Shown here in pieces: positions 7,591 to 16,828 of a stretch of 53,683 bases of DNA. The first letter of the stretch is position 1; each line of letters starts with the position of its first letter. The translations under genes and the position numbers were made by a program. The stretch is taken from positions 1 through 53,683 of the forward strand of contig JAMFSN010000187.1 of assembly GCA_026225295.1 (NCBI GenBank). Direction: 5' to 3'. The notes beneath the pieces are model-generated. The model was not told the origin of the DNA, did not search any database, and saw only the letters and a program-made list of their open reading frames with translations. Source of the DNA: Frankia alni (lineage in GTDB: Bacteria; Actinomycetota; Actinomycetes; Frankiales; Frankiaceae).

Positions 7591-9306
7591 GGAGGCCGCG
7601 CCGGGCGCCGGGCACCAGCCCTGCCCGCGCAGGAACGTGAGCAGGTTGTCGCGGGCCTGGTCGGGCACCAGGTTGTAGGTGACCAGGAAGACCGCTCCGG
7701 CGTGCGGCCGGGCGGCCAGGAACGCCTTGATCGGATCGCCGAAGGCGCCCCCGGGTGGCAGCAGCAGGGTGTCGTTGTTGGTCACCGCCGTACCCGCCCG
7801 GGTCTCATCCGCGTAAAACGCGTAGTACTGCTGGGGCTTGTACCACTGCTCGAGATCCTTGCGCCACGAGACGACGATCTGCACGTCACCCGGGTGGGCC
7901 TGGGCCTTCTGGACCGCGACCAACTGGCTCAGGTCGCCCAGCAGGAGCGGGTCGTGGGCGGTGGTCCGGACCTCGTCGACGCGCCCGATCCCGACGGTGA
8001 CGGCCAGCCCGGCGAACCCGAGGGCGGCCACCGTCACCACCACCCCCAGCAGCGTGCCGACCGCCCCGCCCGGCGCGCGGGCCGCCCGGACCAGCGAGCG
8101 GGCCCCCACCCCGGCCAGCACATACAGCGGTGGAAGCAGGAACAGGTTGGCCCGCACCCAGCCGGCCGGCCACTGCTTGAGCGCGCCGCCCACGACGACC
8201 AGCGCGATCGCGCCCAGGATGGCGGCCACCAGGGCCCGACCGTCCCGGGACCGGGCCGCGCCGACCAGGCCCGCGGACCAGGCGACCACCAGACCGATGG
8301 TCAGAGCCAGCACGACCCAGCCGGCCGACGGGGTGAGCAGCTTCGAGCCGACGAACGGGGATCCGTACTGGCCGTCCGGGCGCAGCAGCGCGTCGGTGAG
8401 CGAGCGACTGGCCAGGTCGGCTCCGGCGGTGCGCAACTGGTGCCAGCCGGTCGCGCGGTGGAGGAAGAACCCGGCCCAGTAGGGCGTCTTGGTCAGGTAG
8501 CTCTGGGGTAGCACGAAGAACGTCAGATGGGCCAGGGCGGCGACCCCGACCGCGACCGCGCCGGGCAGGCGGCGGGCCGCCGGGTCGCGGCGCCACGGGG
8601 TCGTCCGGCGGCCCGCTCCCCGGCCAGCGGGGCGCAGCACCGCGAGGGCGGCCCCCAGGTCGATGAGCAGCAACGGAGCGAGCAGCAGCAACGCCGACAG
8701 GGACGTGATCCCGCAGATCAGCAGCCCGGCCTGGGCGGGCAGCGGGGACCGGCCGTCCTCGGCGGCCCGCCGGGCCCGCAGCCACAGCAGCACAACCGCC
8801 GCCGCGCAGGCCGCCTCGGGCAGGTAGGACTTCAGCTGCATCCCGTAGACGATCAGGGAGCCGTTGACGGTCACCGCGGCGGCGATGATCGCGGCGGCCG
8901 GCCGACCCAGCCACCAGCGGGCCAGTGCGTAGGTGAGCAGGGTGGTGACCGGCAGGGCCAGGATGTCGGGCAGCCGCAGGACGAACGCGGTGTTGCCGAA
9001 GGTCGCGATCATGCCGCGTTCGAGGGCGTACCACCCCAGCGGCAGCGGCGCGTTCGCGGACCGCAGCGCCGAGAACCACCCTGCGCCGATGCTCAGGTGG
9101 TAGGCCCGCCAGGCTTCGTCGTACCAGAGCGGACGGGTCAGGGTCGGCCACACCCAGCCCGTGACGGCCCCGTCCAGGACCAGCAGCCCGAGGATGTAGG
9201 GCCAGCTCCGGGGATGCGACCGCGCGGCGTGGCGGGGTCCGTCCGGAGAATGGCGCGCCGCGCCAGGTGTTGCACTCAGTGTCCCGTCACGGACCGTCCC
9301 GGCCAT
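7531..9306 (-). CDS. ArnT/PMT-like polytopic membrane glycosyltransferase
   Basis: 591 residues from the ATG at 9306; the longer upstream frame is low-complexity and lies in the divergent promoter region. After a His/Arg-rich head comes helix 1 and then TRPLWYDEAWRAYH, the acidic DE motif (about 63-64) that marks GT-C glycosyltransferases of the GT39/ArnT/GT83 group, with SANAPLPLGWY nearby. About ten membrane helices follow, then an extracytoplasmic alpha/beta domain (from about residue 470) with VQIVVSWRKDLEQWY and FYADETRAGTAVTNNDTLL, where a soluble C-terminal domain normally sits. It converges on and overlaps the 3' end of the preceding gene by 60 bp. Confidence 0.82.
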   Translation of the reverse strand: MAGTVRDGTLSATPGAARHSPDGPRHAARSHPRSWPYILGLLVLDGAVTGWVWPTLTRPLWYDEAWRAYHLSIGAGWFSALRSANAPLPLGWYALERGMIATFGNTAFVLRLPDILALPVTTLLTYALARWWLGRPAAAIIAAAVTVNGSLIVYGMQLKSYLPEAACAAAVVLLWLRARRAAEDGRSPLPAQAGLLICGITSLSALLLLAPLLLIDLGAALAVLRPAGRGAGRRTTPWRRDPAARRLPGAVAVGVAALAHLTFFVLPQSYLTKTPYWAGFFLHRATGWHQLRTAGADLASRSLTDALLRPDGQYGSPFVGSKLLTPSAGWVVLALTIGLVVAWSAGLVGAARSRDGRALVAAILGAIALVVVGGALKQWPAGWVRANLFLLPPLYVLAGVGARSLVRAARAPGGAVGTLLGVVVTVAALGFAGLAVTVGIGRVDEVRTTAHDPLLLGDLSQLVAVQKAQAHPGDVQIVVSWRKDLEQWYKPQQYYAFYADETRAGTAVTNNDTLLLPPGGAFGDPIKAFLAARPHAGAVFLVTYNLVPDQARDNLLTFLRGQGWCPAPGAASSPPPWLLTGQLNRLTRCAG

Positions 9307-9555
9307 CGCTACGAGGCTACGGTGTGGTCCCGCACCCCGCCCCGATGATCCAGCCAATTGACGGTGTGCACGTGACAAGTCACGTAGCGAACCGGCGCGT
9401 CGGGGATTGTTACTTTTTGCGTTCCCATACTCTCTTTCCGTGACCAGTCTCGGTTGAGTGAAGACCGGCACCGAAATCACAGTTTTCCGGGGGATATGTC
9501 CTCCGGTCGGGCGGGCCGCGGCGTCGTGGGGGGGTAGGCGGCTGAGGGAGTGTGC
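9307..9555. promoter_or_regulatory. Divergent intergenic region between GT-C and ECF sigma genes
   Basis: This 249-bp gap is visibly poorer in GC than the flanking genes, with a T-rich run at about 9409-9417 and hexamers such as TTGTTA and TACTCT (spacing about 15 bp), so it probably holds the promoters of both genes. The sigma gene has a GGGAG Shine-Dalgarno at 9546-9550, 5 bp before ATG 9556. No clear ECF-type bipartite element could be assigned. Confidence 0.4.
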
Positions 9556-10833
9556 ATGGGGCAGGGGCCCGGGTGGTCGTTCGAGCGGTTTGTTGTCGAC
9601 CGTCAAGCGGCGTTACTGCGCACCGCGATATTCCTGGTCGGTGACCGCGAACTGGGCGAGGACCTTTTGCAGGACGTGTTGTTCCGGGCTTCCCGGCACT
9701 GGCGGCGGATCGAGGATCCGGACGCGTACCTGCGTCGGGCGTTGGTGAACGCCGCGAACAGCCGGTGGCGGCGGCGCCGGCCGCGGGAGGAGCCCTGGGA
9801 GGAAACGTCCGACCGGGGAATGGCCGGCGAAGCCGAACGGATACCCGTCCGGGATGGACTGCTGACTGCTTTGCGGGCTTTGTCGCCCCGTCAGCGGGCC
9901 GTGCTGATCCTGCGTTATTTCGCTGACCTGTCCGAAGGGCAGACCGCGGCGATCCTCGGGTGCAGCCCGGGCAGCGTCAAGACGCACGCCGCCCGCGGGC
10001 TGCACCGGATGCGCGCGGTTCTGGCTGATGACCAGCCGGTGGTGGCGGTCGGGTGGCTGCCGCCGGGCACCCGGCGCGTGTCGTTGGCGGCCGAGATCCC
10101 GCAGGTCCACGTCGAATTCGAGGCGGCGTACGAGGCTCGGCAACCGGCCCGGTCCTTCGTGGGCGGCGCGCGGCCGACGCTGGTGCAACCGAGATACTGG
10201 ATCACCGTGAGCCGGGGCGGCGCGACCGATCTGAAGCCGGAGGCGGCCGGCGCGGCCCGCGGGGGCGTCGTCGTCTGGACGACGGTGCATGGGGAGCCGG
10301 CCTTCCGCGCCACCACCAGCGACGTGGGCCCGGACCTTCAGACGGTGCGCTGGAACGAGAACGGTGTCGCGTTGACCGTCAGCACCAGTCACGGAACCCT
10401 GCCGGCGCTGTTGAACATCGCCGACGGGCTCGCCGTCTTCCCGCCGCCGGCCGGTCCCCGGGACAGCGCCGCCGCCACCCGAGCGGTCCAGGACACCACT
10501 CGCCAGGCCTTTGACGGCGCATCACCCTACGCCGCACTGGCCGCGGTCGCGGGCGGTGAGAAGTTGCGGGCCGCGATGGCCGAGGCAGTCAGAGTTCGAC
10601 CCGAGACGATCTCGACCATGAGGGTCACCAAGGTCGACCCCGTGGTTTTCACCAGCCCCACCTCGGTCGTGGTCGGAATTGAGATGTCGCGGCAATTGAA
10701 GGAGAGCGGGAATCTCGTCCCGGACACCTCGAGCGGGGTAATTGCGCTCACCCGCACACCGGCGGGCTGGAAGGTCCTCCGCCAGTCGTTCTGCGACGAT
10801 CTCCTCGGAACCCTCACGTGCCCGCCGGCCTGA
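9556..10833 (+). CDS. ECF (SigE-family-like) sigma factor with long C-terminal extension
   Basis: 425 residues from the ATG at 9556, picked for its GGGAG ribosome site; a GTG two codons earlier is possible. Region 2 spans about 10-70 (LVGDRELGEDLLQDVLF, DAYLRRALVNAANSRWR). Region 4 spans about 100-155 (LSPRQRAVLILRYFADLSEG, then the HTH ILGCSPGSVKTHAARGL). ECF factors normally end here; this one continues for about 268 residues with no membrane helix. The extension begins with beta-rich WITVSRGG and VWTTVHGEPAF segments and ends in an NTF2/SnoaL-like half with VFTSPTSVVVGIEMSRQL and WKVLRQSFC. I recognise no named family. The extension may be an internal anti-sigma or sensor part. It overlaps the next gene's GTG by 16 bp. 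Confidence 0.8.
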   Translation: MGQGPGWSFERFVVDRQAALLRTAIFLVGDRELGEDLLQDVLFRASRHWRRIEDPDAYLRRALVNAANSRWRRRRPREEPWEETSDRGMAGEAERIPVRDGLLTALRALSPRQRAVLILRYFADLSEGQTAAILGCSPGSVKTHAARGLHRMRAVLADDQPVVAVGWLPPGTRRVSLAAEIPQVHVEFEAAYEARQPARSFVGGARPTLVQPRYWITVSRGGATDLKPEAAGAARGGVVVWTTVHGEPAFRATTSDVGPDLQTVRWNENGVALTVSTSHGTLPALLNIADGLAVFPPPAGPRDSAAATRAVQDTTRQAFDGASPYAALAAVAGGEKLRAAMAEAVRVRPETISTMRVTKVDPVVFTSPTSVVVGIEMSRQLKESGNLVPDTSSGVIALTRTPAGWKVLRQSFCDDLLGTLTCPPA

Positions 10834-12986
10834 GCCCCGAGATGGGGACCGAGGCGGTCCTCGTCCCCGCCGCGCGGGTCGAACCAGACGTCGATCCACG
10901 GTCCGCCCCGGGCCGGGCGCGGTCCCGCCCGGCCGCCCGGCCGCCGACGCTGTGGTTGTCCGAGGTGGTGGTCGGCGCCCTGGTGGTCACGCTGGGGGTG
11001 GTCGCCTGGATGTCGCTCGTCCTGGCCCACCTGGGCGCGCACAGTCTGGGCGGGGTGGTCGCGCTGTCCGGCGTGGTGCTCGGGGCCGGGGCGGTGTGGC
11101 TGGGCACCGGCCGGCGGCGGATACCGGTCCGGCTCGACCGCACCGGACTGGCCGGCACGGCGCTGCTGGCCGGGCTGGCGGCGGTGATGTTCTTCCCGGG
11201 GTTCCACTACGGCGCGAGTGACAAGGACCCGGGTGGCTACATCGAGCACGCGATGGAGATCGCCCGGACCGGCGACTATGCCTTCACCGATCCCGCGTCC
11301 GACCCGGCCCGCATCCGGGCGGTGGAGATGGCGTCGCCCGGGGCCCGGCTGCCGGGGCTGTGGCGGCACGGCACCGACACGATCGTCCCGCAGTTCTTCC
11401 ACCTGTGGCCGGCCCTGCTGGCCACCGCGGACGACCTGGGCAGCGAGACGGGAGTGGGCGGCGAGACCGGACTGGCCAGCACCGCTCCGCTGTGCGGCCT
11501 CCTCGCGGTGTGCGCGCTGGCGCTGACCACCCGGCGGGCGGTCGCCGCCGCCCGGCCGACCCCCCGCGGTGAGGCCGCCGGCCTGGTCGCGGGGGGTGTC
11601 GCCGGCCTTCTGCTGGCCACCAACATGCTGGAGGTCTGGCAGGCCAAGTACCCGACGACCGAGATCAGCGCCCAGTTGTGGTTCGCCGGGCTGCTGCTCG
11701 GGCTGGTCGTCGCCCTGACCACCGGTTGGGCGCCGGCCGCGTTCCTGGCCGGGGTGATGGCCGGGATCGGCTTCCTGGACCGGGCCGACGACCTTGTCCT
11801 GCTGCTGATGCTGGCCGCCCTGGGCGCGGGGCTGGTCGCGGTCGGCCGGTTCGACCGGCGGTCCGCCGCCTTCGCGCTCGGGCTCGGGCTGGTGCTCCCG
11901 CACGCCCTCTGGCAGGCCTATTCGCCGGCCGCGGCCCACCACTACGCGGCGGCCAACCACGTCCCGGGCCTGCTGGCGGTGGGGACGCTCGTCATCGGGA
12001 TGTTCGCCGGGGCCGCGCTGGCGCGGCGGTGGGGGCCGCGCATCGGGCCGGCGCTGGGCGGCCGGTTCGGCGTCGCGCGCACGCAGCGGCGGGCCGGCGC
12101 CGTGATACTGGCGCTGGCCGCCGGTCTGCTGATGCTGGGATTTCTGCGGCCGCGGCTGTTCGGCGCCGACTACGCCTGGTTTGCCGGGCAGGGCCGGCGC
12201 CGGACCTTCGACGAGCAGGCGCTCGACCGGCTCGGGTGGTTCATCGGCCGCCCCACCTACCTGCTGGCGCTGGGCGGTCTCGGCCTCGTCGCGCTCCGCC
12301 GCTGGAGCGCGCCGCTGTGGATCGTGGCCACCCCGACCGGCCTGCTGCTGGCCCTCTACGCCTGGCACACCCGCAACTCGACCCAGCTCATGTGGTGGTC
12401 ACGCCGGTACGTCCCGACCGTGCTGCCGGGACTGCTGGTCCTGGTGGCCGTGGCGGTGGGGGCGGCGCTGATGGCGCTCGGGGCCCGCCGGTGGACCGGG
12501 CGCCTGCTGGTCGGCGCGCCGGCCCTCGCGGTGACGGGCGGTCTGCTCGGCTTCTTCCTCACCACGTCGCTGCCGCTGCGGCACCACGACGAGCTGGGGG
12601 GCAGCTTCGCGATCACCCGCCAGCTGGCCGCCCTGGCCGCCCCGGGCCGCGGCATCTTCCTGTGGCCGCGCCAGCCGTGCTGCTATTCGGCGACCGACCT
12701 GTTCGCGGGGGCGGTCTGGGTCGGGCGCGGACAGCTGTCGGCGTTGCTGCCCGCTGACCGGACCGGGTGGCCCGCGTACGTCGGGCAGTTCGCGCACGGG
12801 TTCCCGGACTCCCCGGTCTTTGTGATCGGCGCCGGGACGACCCGGCCCGACCTGCCCGGACGGAAACTGACGCTCGCCCGCCGGTTCCTCACGACGTTGC
12901 CGCTCTGGGAGATGTCGGACACCGCCCGGCCCGACCACGCGGTCGGTGTCCCGGTCGATTTCACCGTTTGGCGGCTGGCCGGCTGA
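10818..12986 (+). CDS. Large polytopic membrane protein, GT-C-like
   Basis: 722 residues from GTG 10818; an ATG at 10842 is an alternative. Roughly the first 45 residues are a Pro/Arg-rich cytosolic head. Helices 1-3 lead to a loop with SDKDPGGYIEHAMEIARTGD (about 134-153), again an acidic motif after early helices, then WRHGTDTIVPQFFHLWPAL, which resembles the donor-side loop of ArnT/GT39-like proteins. About a dozen helices follow, and a C-terminal extracytoplasmic portion has WPRQPCCYSATD with adjacent cysteines. The start lies inside the end of the sigma-factor gene, so translation is probably coupled and the sigma factor may control this transferase. Sugar unknown. Confidence 0.72.
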   Translation: MPAGLSPEMGTEAVLVPAARVEPDVDPRSAPGRARSRPAARPPTLWLSEVVVGALVVTLGVVAWMSLVLAHLGAHSLGGVVALSGVVLGAGAVWLGTGRRRIPVRLDRTGLAGTALLAGLAAVMFFPGFHYGASDKDPGGYIEHAMEIARTGDYAFTDPASDPARIRAVEMASPGARLPGLWRHGTDTIVPQFFHLWPALLATADDLGSETGVGGETGLASTAPLCGLLAVCALALTTRRAVAAARPTPRGEAAGLVAGGVAGLLLATNMLEVWQAKYPTTEISAQLWFAGLLLGLVVALTTGWAPAAFLAGVMAGIGFLDRADDLVLLLMLAALGAGLVAVGRFDRRSAAFALGLGLVLPHALWQAYSPAAAHHYAAANHVPGLLAVGTLVIGMFAGAALARRWGPRIGPALGGRFGVARTQRRAGAVILALAAGLLMLGFLRPRLFGADYAWFAGQGRRRTFDEQALDRLGWFIGRPTYLLALGGLGLVALRRWSAPLWIVATPTGLLLALYAWHTRNSTQLMWWSRRYVPTVLPGLLVLVAVAVGAALMALGARRWTGRLLVGAPALAVTGGLLGFFLTTSLPLRHHDELGGSFAITRQLAALAAPGRGIFLWPRQPCCYSATDLFAGAVWVGRGQLSALLPADRTGWPAYVGQFAHGFPDSPVFVIGAGTTRPDLPGRKLTLARRFLTTLPLWEMSDTARPDHAVGVPVDFTVWRLAG

Positions 12987-13070
12987 AGGCGGCGCGATCG
13001 TGGCTGAGCTGATTCCACCCGGCGTGCCCGGACGTGTCCGGGTGCGGGACGATAGGCCCGGTCCGTCACG

Positions 13071-15668
13071 GTGGCGGATGCGCCGGGAGGGGCCTTGTCC
13101 GAGACCGCCACTGCGACCCCGTCGTCGCCCGCGATCCCGGAGCCGCCCGGCTCGGTCCCGGGTGCCGACCCCGCGTCGCCGGCCCGCCGGTGGCCCCGGC
13201 CGCTCCCGCTGTGGCTGGAGGGCCTGCTCGTCTACCTGCTCGGGCAGGCGCTGACCTTCTGGTACATCCCGGCCCTGCGGGACCGTAACCAGACGTTGTT
13301 CCAGGACGTCACGGTCAACGCGATGGGCCCGGACCGGCACGGGATGTCCCGGCTGTGGCACCAGGGCGTCTTCCCGACCTGGGTGCGCGACTCGTACGGC
13401 GGTGAGCCGTACCTGGCCAACATTCAGCACGGCGTGCTGTACCCGGGCAACCTGCCGTTCTGGTTCCTCAAGACCGCCACCGCGCTCGACGTGGTCGTCG
13501 CGGTCCACCTGGCCGTCGCGTTCGTCGGCATGTGGGCGTACTGCCGGCTCGGGCTGCGGACCGGCCCGTGGGCGGCCCTGCTCGGCGCCTTCGCGTTCGG
13601 GTTCGGCGGCAACGTGCTGGCCCACGTCACGCTGGGCGACCAGATGCAGGCCACCTGCCTGGTGCCGGTGGTCATGCTGGCCGCCCACCTGGCGCTCGAA
13701 CGGGGCCGGCTGCGGTGGACGGTCGTGGCCGCGCTGGCCATCGGGCTGCAGTTCCTGGCCGGCCATCCCGAGGAATGGCTGTACACGGTGGCCGGGGTGG
13801 CGGGGTACGGCCTGTTCTGGGCGCTGCTCCGGGAACGGCGCGGCCAGCTGCGCCGGGCCTGGCTCGCCATCGTGCGCCTCGGCGGCGCGGTCGCGCTGTT
13901 CGTCCTGCTGTTCTCCTGGCAGCTGCTGCCGACCCTCCTGCTCAAGAGCCAGGGCTACCGCAACGGGTCGGGCTTTTCCGAGCAGCATCCGCTGCCGGCC
14001 GACAACGGCCTCAACACCTTGCTGCCGGACTTCGGCCAGGTCCTGACCGGCGAGAACGTCACGTTCGTGGGGACCGCGGCGCTCTGTCTGGTGGGGCTCG
14101 CGATCGTGGCCCGGCGCCGGGATCTCGAGTGGGTCCGGGCCTGGATCCTGGTCGCCGGCGGCCTCGCGTTCGTCATGGCGCTCGGCCTGCACACCGGCTT
14201 CTACCGGTTCCTGTACGACCACGTCTCGCTCATCAAGTCCTTCCGGGTCCCGTCGCGGTACCTGCTGGTCACGTCGTTCGCGCTGGCTGCCGGGGCGGCG
14301 ATCGGGCTCGACGAGCTGCTGCGGACCGGGGTCGGGGTGCTGCGGGTCCGGCTCGGTCAGGGCCTGGCCGCGGTCGGCGTGCTCGCCGTCGGGGTGCTGG
14401 CCGTCCTCGGGGTGAGCGGCGGGGTCAACGACGGGGTTTCGTGGAAGCGCTGGGGCGTGGCCGGAGTGGTCGGTCTGACCGCCTGGGTCGCCGCGTCCTG
14501 GCGACCCGTGCCCCGCGCGCCGGTGGCGATCATCCTGATCGCGCTGACCGCGTTCGAGCTGCAGACCGCCCGCTCGCACGCCGAGTACCGGCAGAAGGCG
14601 CCGGATGCGCTCTACAACAGCTACGGACCGGTTCTGGGTGACATCGCCGCCGGTGGCGGGCGGTACGTGAGCATCGCGACGCCCCGCGGTGAGACGGCCG
14701 CCCAACGGGCCGAGATCCCGGTGCCGGCCGGACTGCCGGGCGGGTCGTCGGGGCTGGCCGCCGACTACTACCGGGCCGGCTGGACGACCCGCATCGCCGC
14801 CACCCCGACCACCCAGTACGCGGTCGGCGCCGAGAACATCGTCGGCCGGGACGGCGGCTTCCTGCCGTTGGGCCGGTACCGCGAGTACTACGGCGCGGTC
14901 GTGCGGGGCGGCGGGGATCTCAACGCCGGGACGCCCACCGCGCTGCCGTCGGCCTGGAACTGGTCGGCCCTCGACCTGGCCGGGGTGCGCTGGTTCGTCA
15001 CCGACGACACGCTGCCGGCGTCCCAACGCGCGGTGCTGGCCAGCCACGGCTTCACCCCGACGCTGCACTACGCCTACGTGGAGCTGTGGAAGCGTCCGGT
15101 CCTGCCGACCGCCCGGCTCGTGCACACCGTCGATGTCGTCCCGGACGAGACCGCCCGGCTGGCCCGGCTGGCCGCCCCCGGCTACTCGCTGACGAGCCGC
15201 GCGACCGTCGAGCAGCCGGTCACCCTCGACCCGGCCCCGACGACCGCGGACGCCGTGTCCACGACCCACCTCGGCGGGACGACGGTCGACCTGACCACCA
15301 CGTCGTCGGCCCGCTCGTTGCTGGTGCTGCCCGACCCGTACTACCCGCAGTGGCAGGTCACCGTGGACGGCAAACGGGCGTCGCTGCTGGCCGTGGACGA
15401 GGCGTTCCAGGGGGTCGTGGTCCCCGCCGGGACCCACACCGTGCGCTTCGCCTACGTCGACACCCGGCTGCGGATCGGGGTCGGGATGGCCGGGGTGACC
15501 CTGATCGGCCTGTTCGGGGTGACCGCGCTGGCGCCCCTGGTCCGCCGGCGTCGCCGGTCCGGTGAACCGGATCCGGATTCCGACTCCGAGCAGCCCGGCC
15601 CGGATCCGGCACCCGACGACGCACCGATCCCGACGCTGGGCGTTCCGGATCAGAGCAGCGAGGTGTAG
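13071..15668 (+). CDS. YfhO-like polytopic membrane protein
   Basis: 865 residues from GTG 13071. A TTG at 13095 with GGGAGG 4 bp upstream is an equally good start. The early loop LFQDVTVNAMGPDRHGM, then YGGEPYLANIQHGVLYPGN, is characteristic of YfhO proteins, which in Gram-positives help add sugars to lipoteichoic acids. About 12 membrane helices are followed by a large extracytoplasmic domain (about residues 490-800) with VRWFVTDDTLP and VLPDPYYPQWQVTVDGK, then AGTHTVRFAYVD and a final helix, all typical of YfhO C-termini. The cytosolic tail is Asp/Pro-rich and overlaps the convergent glycosyltransferase by 19 bp. Confidence 0.85.
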   Translation: MADAPGGALSETATATPSSPAIPEPPGSVPGADPASPARRWPRPLPLWLEGLLVYLLGQALTFWYIPALRDRNQTLFQDVTVNAMGPDRHGMSRLWHQGVFPTWVRDSYGGEPYLANIQHGVLYPGNLPFWFLKTATALDVVVAVHLAVAFVGMWAYCRLGLRTGPWAALLGAFAFGFGGNVLAHVTLGDQMQATCLVPVVMLAAHLALERGRLRWTVVAALAIGLQFLAGHPEEWLYTVAGVAGYGLFWALLRERRGQLRRAWLAIVRLGGAVALFVLLFSWQLLPTLLLKSQGYRNGSGFSEQHPLPADNGLNTLLPDFGQVLTGENVTFVGTAALCLVGLAIVARRRDLEWVRAWILVAGGLAFVMALGLHTGFYRFLYDHVSLIKSFRVPSRYLLVTSFALAAGAAIGLDELLRTGVGVLRVRLGQGLAAVGVLAVGVLAVLGVSGGVNDGVSWKRWGVAGVVGLTAWVAASWRPVPRAPVAIILIALTAFELQTARSHAEYRQKAPDALYNSYGPVLGDIAAGGGRYVSIATPRGETAAQRAEIPVPAGLPGGSSGLAADYYRAGWTTRIAATPTTQYAVGAENIVGRDGGFLPLGRYREYYGAVVRGGGDLNAGTPTALPSAWNWSALDLAGVRWFVTDDTLPASQRAVLASHGFTPTLHYAYVELWKRPVLPTARLVHTVDVVPDETARLARLAAPGYSLTSRATVEQPVTLDPAPTTADAVSTTHLGGTTVDLTTTSSARSLLVLPDPYYPQWQVTVDGKRASLLAVDEAFQGVVVPAGTHTVRFAYVDTRLRIGVGMAGVTLIGLFGVTALAPLVRRRRRSGEPDPDSDSEQPGPDPAPDDAPIPTLGVPDQSSEV

Positions 15669-16828
15669 ACCTCGGCGGTCCGGGCGGCCGTGGCCGCCCA
15701 GGTGAAGGAGCGGGCGTGGCGGCGGCCCGGCTCCGGGTCGAACGCCGCGCGCTGGTCGAGGACCGTCCCGATCGCGTCCGCGAGGGCGTCGGGGTCGCGC
15801 GGGTCGACCAGGTGGACCGCCGTCCCGGACCCCGTGTCCGGCCCGGTCAGGGGGCCGGCCACCTCGCGGACGGCCGGCCCGTCGCCCGCGACCACCGGCG
15901 TTCCGGCGGCCAGCGCCTCCAGGACCGGTAGGCCGAAGCCCTCGTACAACGACGGGAAGCACAGGGCGACCGCCCCGGCGACCACCCGCCGTAGGTCGTC
16001 GTCGGGCAGGAAACCGGCCGGGACGACGGCGCCGTCCGGCAGCCCGGCCACGTCCAGGGCCGGTCCCCAGCCGGGCGGCCCGACCAGGACCAGCGGCGGC
16101 AGCTCGGCCCGGTCGGCCCGCAGCCGGCGCACCGCGCTCAGCAGGGTCGCGACGTTCTTGCGGGGCTCGAGGCTGCCGACGAACAGCAGGTACCGCTCGG
16201 GCAGCCCGCGGGCGGCCAGCCAGCCGGGACCGGGGGCCGTCACCTCGAACCAGGCCGGGTCGACGCCCAGCGGGGTCGGTGTGACCAGGGCCGGATCCAG
16301 GCCGTACTCGGCGACCACCTCGTCCGCGACGGCCCGACTCGGGGTCACCACGGCGGCGGCCCGCTTCAGGCCGCGCGGGACCAGCGTCCGGTAGCGCGCC
16401 GAAGCGGCCGACACGGTGTCGGGCAACCGCAGGTAGGCCAGGTCGTGGATCATCAGCACCCCCTGGGCCCGCCACGCCGGGGGCTGCACGAAGTTGGTCC
16501 CGTGCACGATGGCCGTCCGGCCGGTCAGCAGTTCGATGGGCGGCAGCTCGCTGCGTTCCCACGCGACCTGCAGCAGCCGGGCCGGGATCCGCCGGGCCGC
16601 GCTGGTCGCCCCGGCCGGCAGCGCGTCGGCCAGCTCCGCCTGCCCCCGCCAGGTGAAAGCGGTGACGGCCACGTCGAACCGCGGGTCGCGGGCCAGTTCC
16701 TCGATCAGGTGGGCGGTGTAGCGACCGACCCCGGTCCGCGCGCCGAGCAGCGGCGTCCCGTCCAGCACCACCCGCACGCGGCCGGCGCTGTGCTTACCGG
16801 TTCGCGAGTTGAGCCTCCGCCCGCTCAC
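15650..16828 (-). CDS. GT4-family glycosyltransferase
   Basis: 392 residues. The Rossmann N-half begins RVRVVLDGTPLLGARTGVGRY and contains VLMIHDLAYLRLPD, as in retaining GT-B mannosyl/glucosyltransferases. The C-half has VGSLEPRKNVATLL, where Lys contacts the donor phosphate, and CFPSLYEGFGLPVLEALAAG, the E-x7-E donor-binding motif. It starts at GTG 16828, overlapping the TGA of the upstream gene (GTGA), so it is the last gene of the wzm-wzt unit and probably adds a sugar to the exported glycan. The first 15 residues are Arg/Gly-rich and may not be translated if the GTG at VRVVLDG is used. Confidence 0.9.
   Translation of the reverse strand: MSGRRLNSRTGKHSAGRVRVVLDGTPLLGARTGVGRYTAHLIEELARDPRFDVAVTAFTWRGQAELADALPAGATSAARRIPARLLQVAWERSELPPIELLTGRTAIVHGTNFVQPPAWRAQGVLMIHDLAYLRLPDTVSAASARYRTLVPRGLKRAAAVVTPSRAVADEVVAEYGLDPALVTPTPLGVDPAWFEVTAPGPGWLAARGLPERYLLFVGSLEPRKNVATLLSAVRRLRADRAELPPLVLVGPPGWGPALDVAGLPDGAVVPAGFLPDDDLRRVVAGAVALCFPSLYEGFGLPVLEALAAGTPVVAGDGPAVREVAGPLTGPDTGSGTAVHLVDPRDPDALADAIGTVLDQRAAFDPEPGRRHARSFTWAATAARTAEVYTSLL

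Noticed and set aside
12399-16562. A 1387-residue minus-strand frame
   Set aside because: It is antisense to the GT-C and YfhO genes and shares part of the true glycosyltransferase gene in a different frame; composition is not protein-like.
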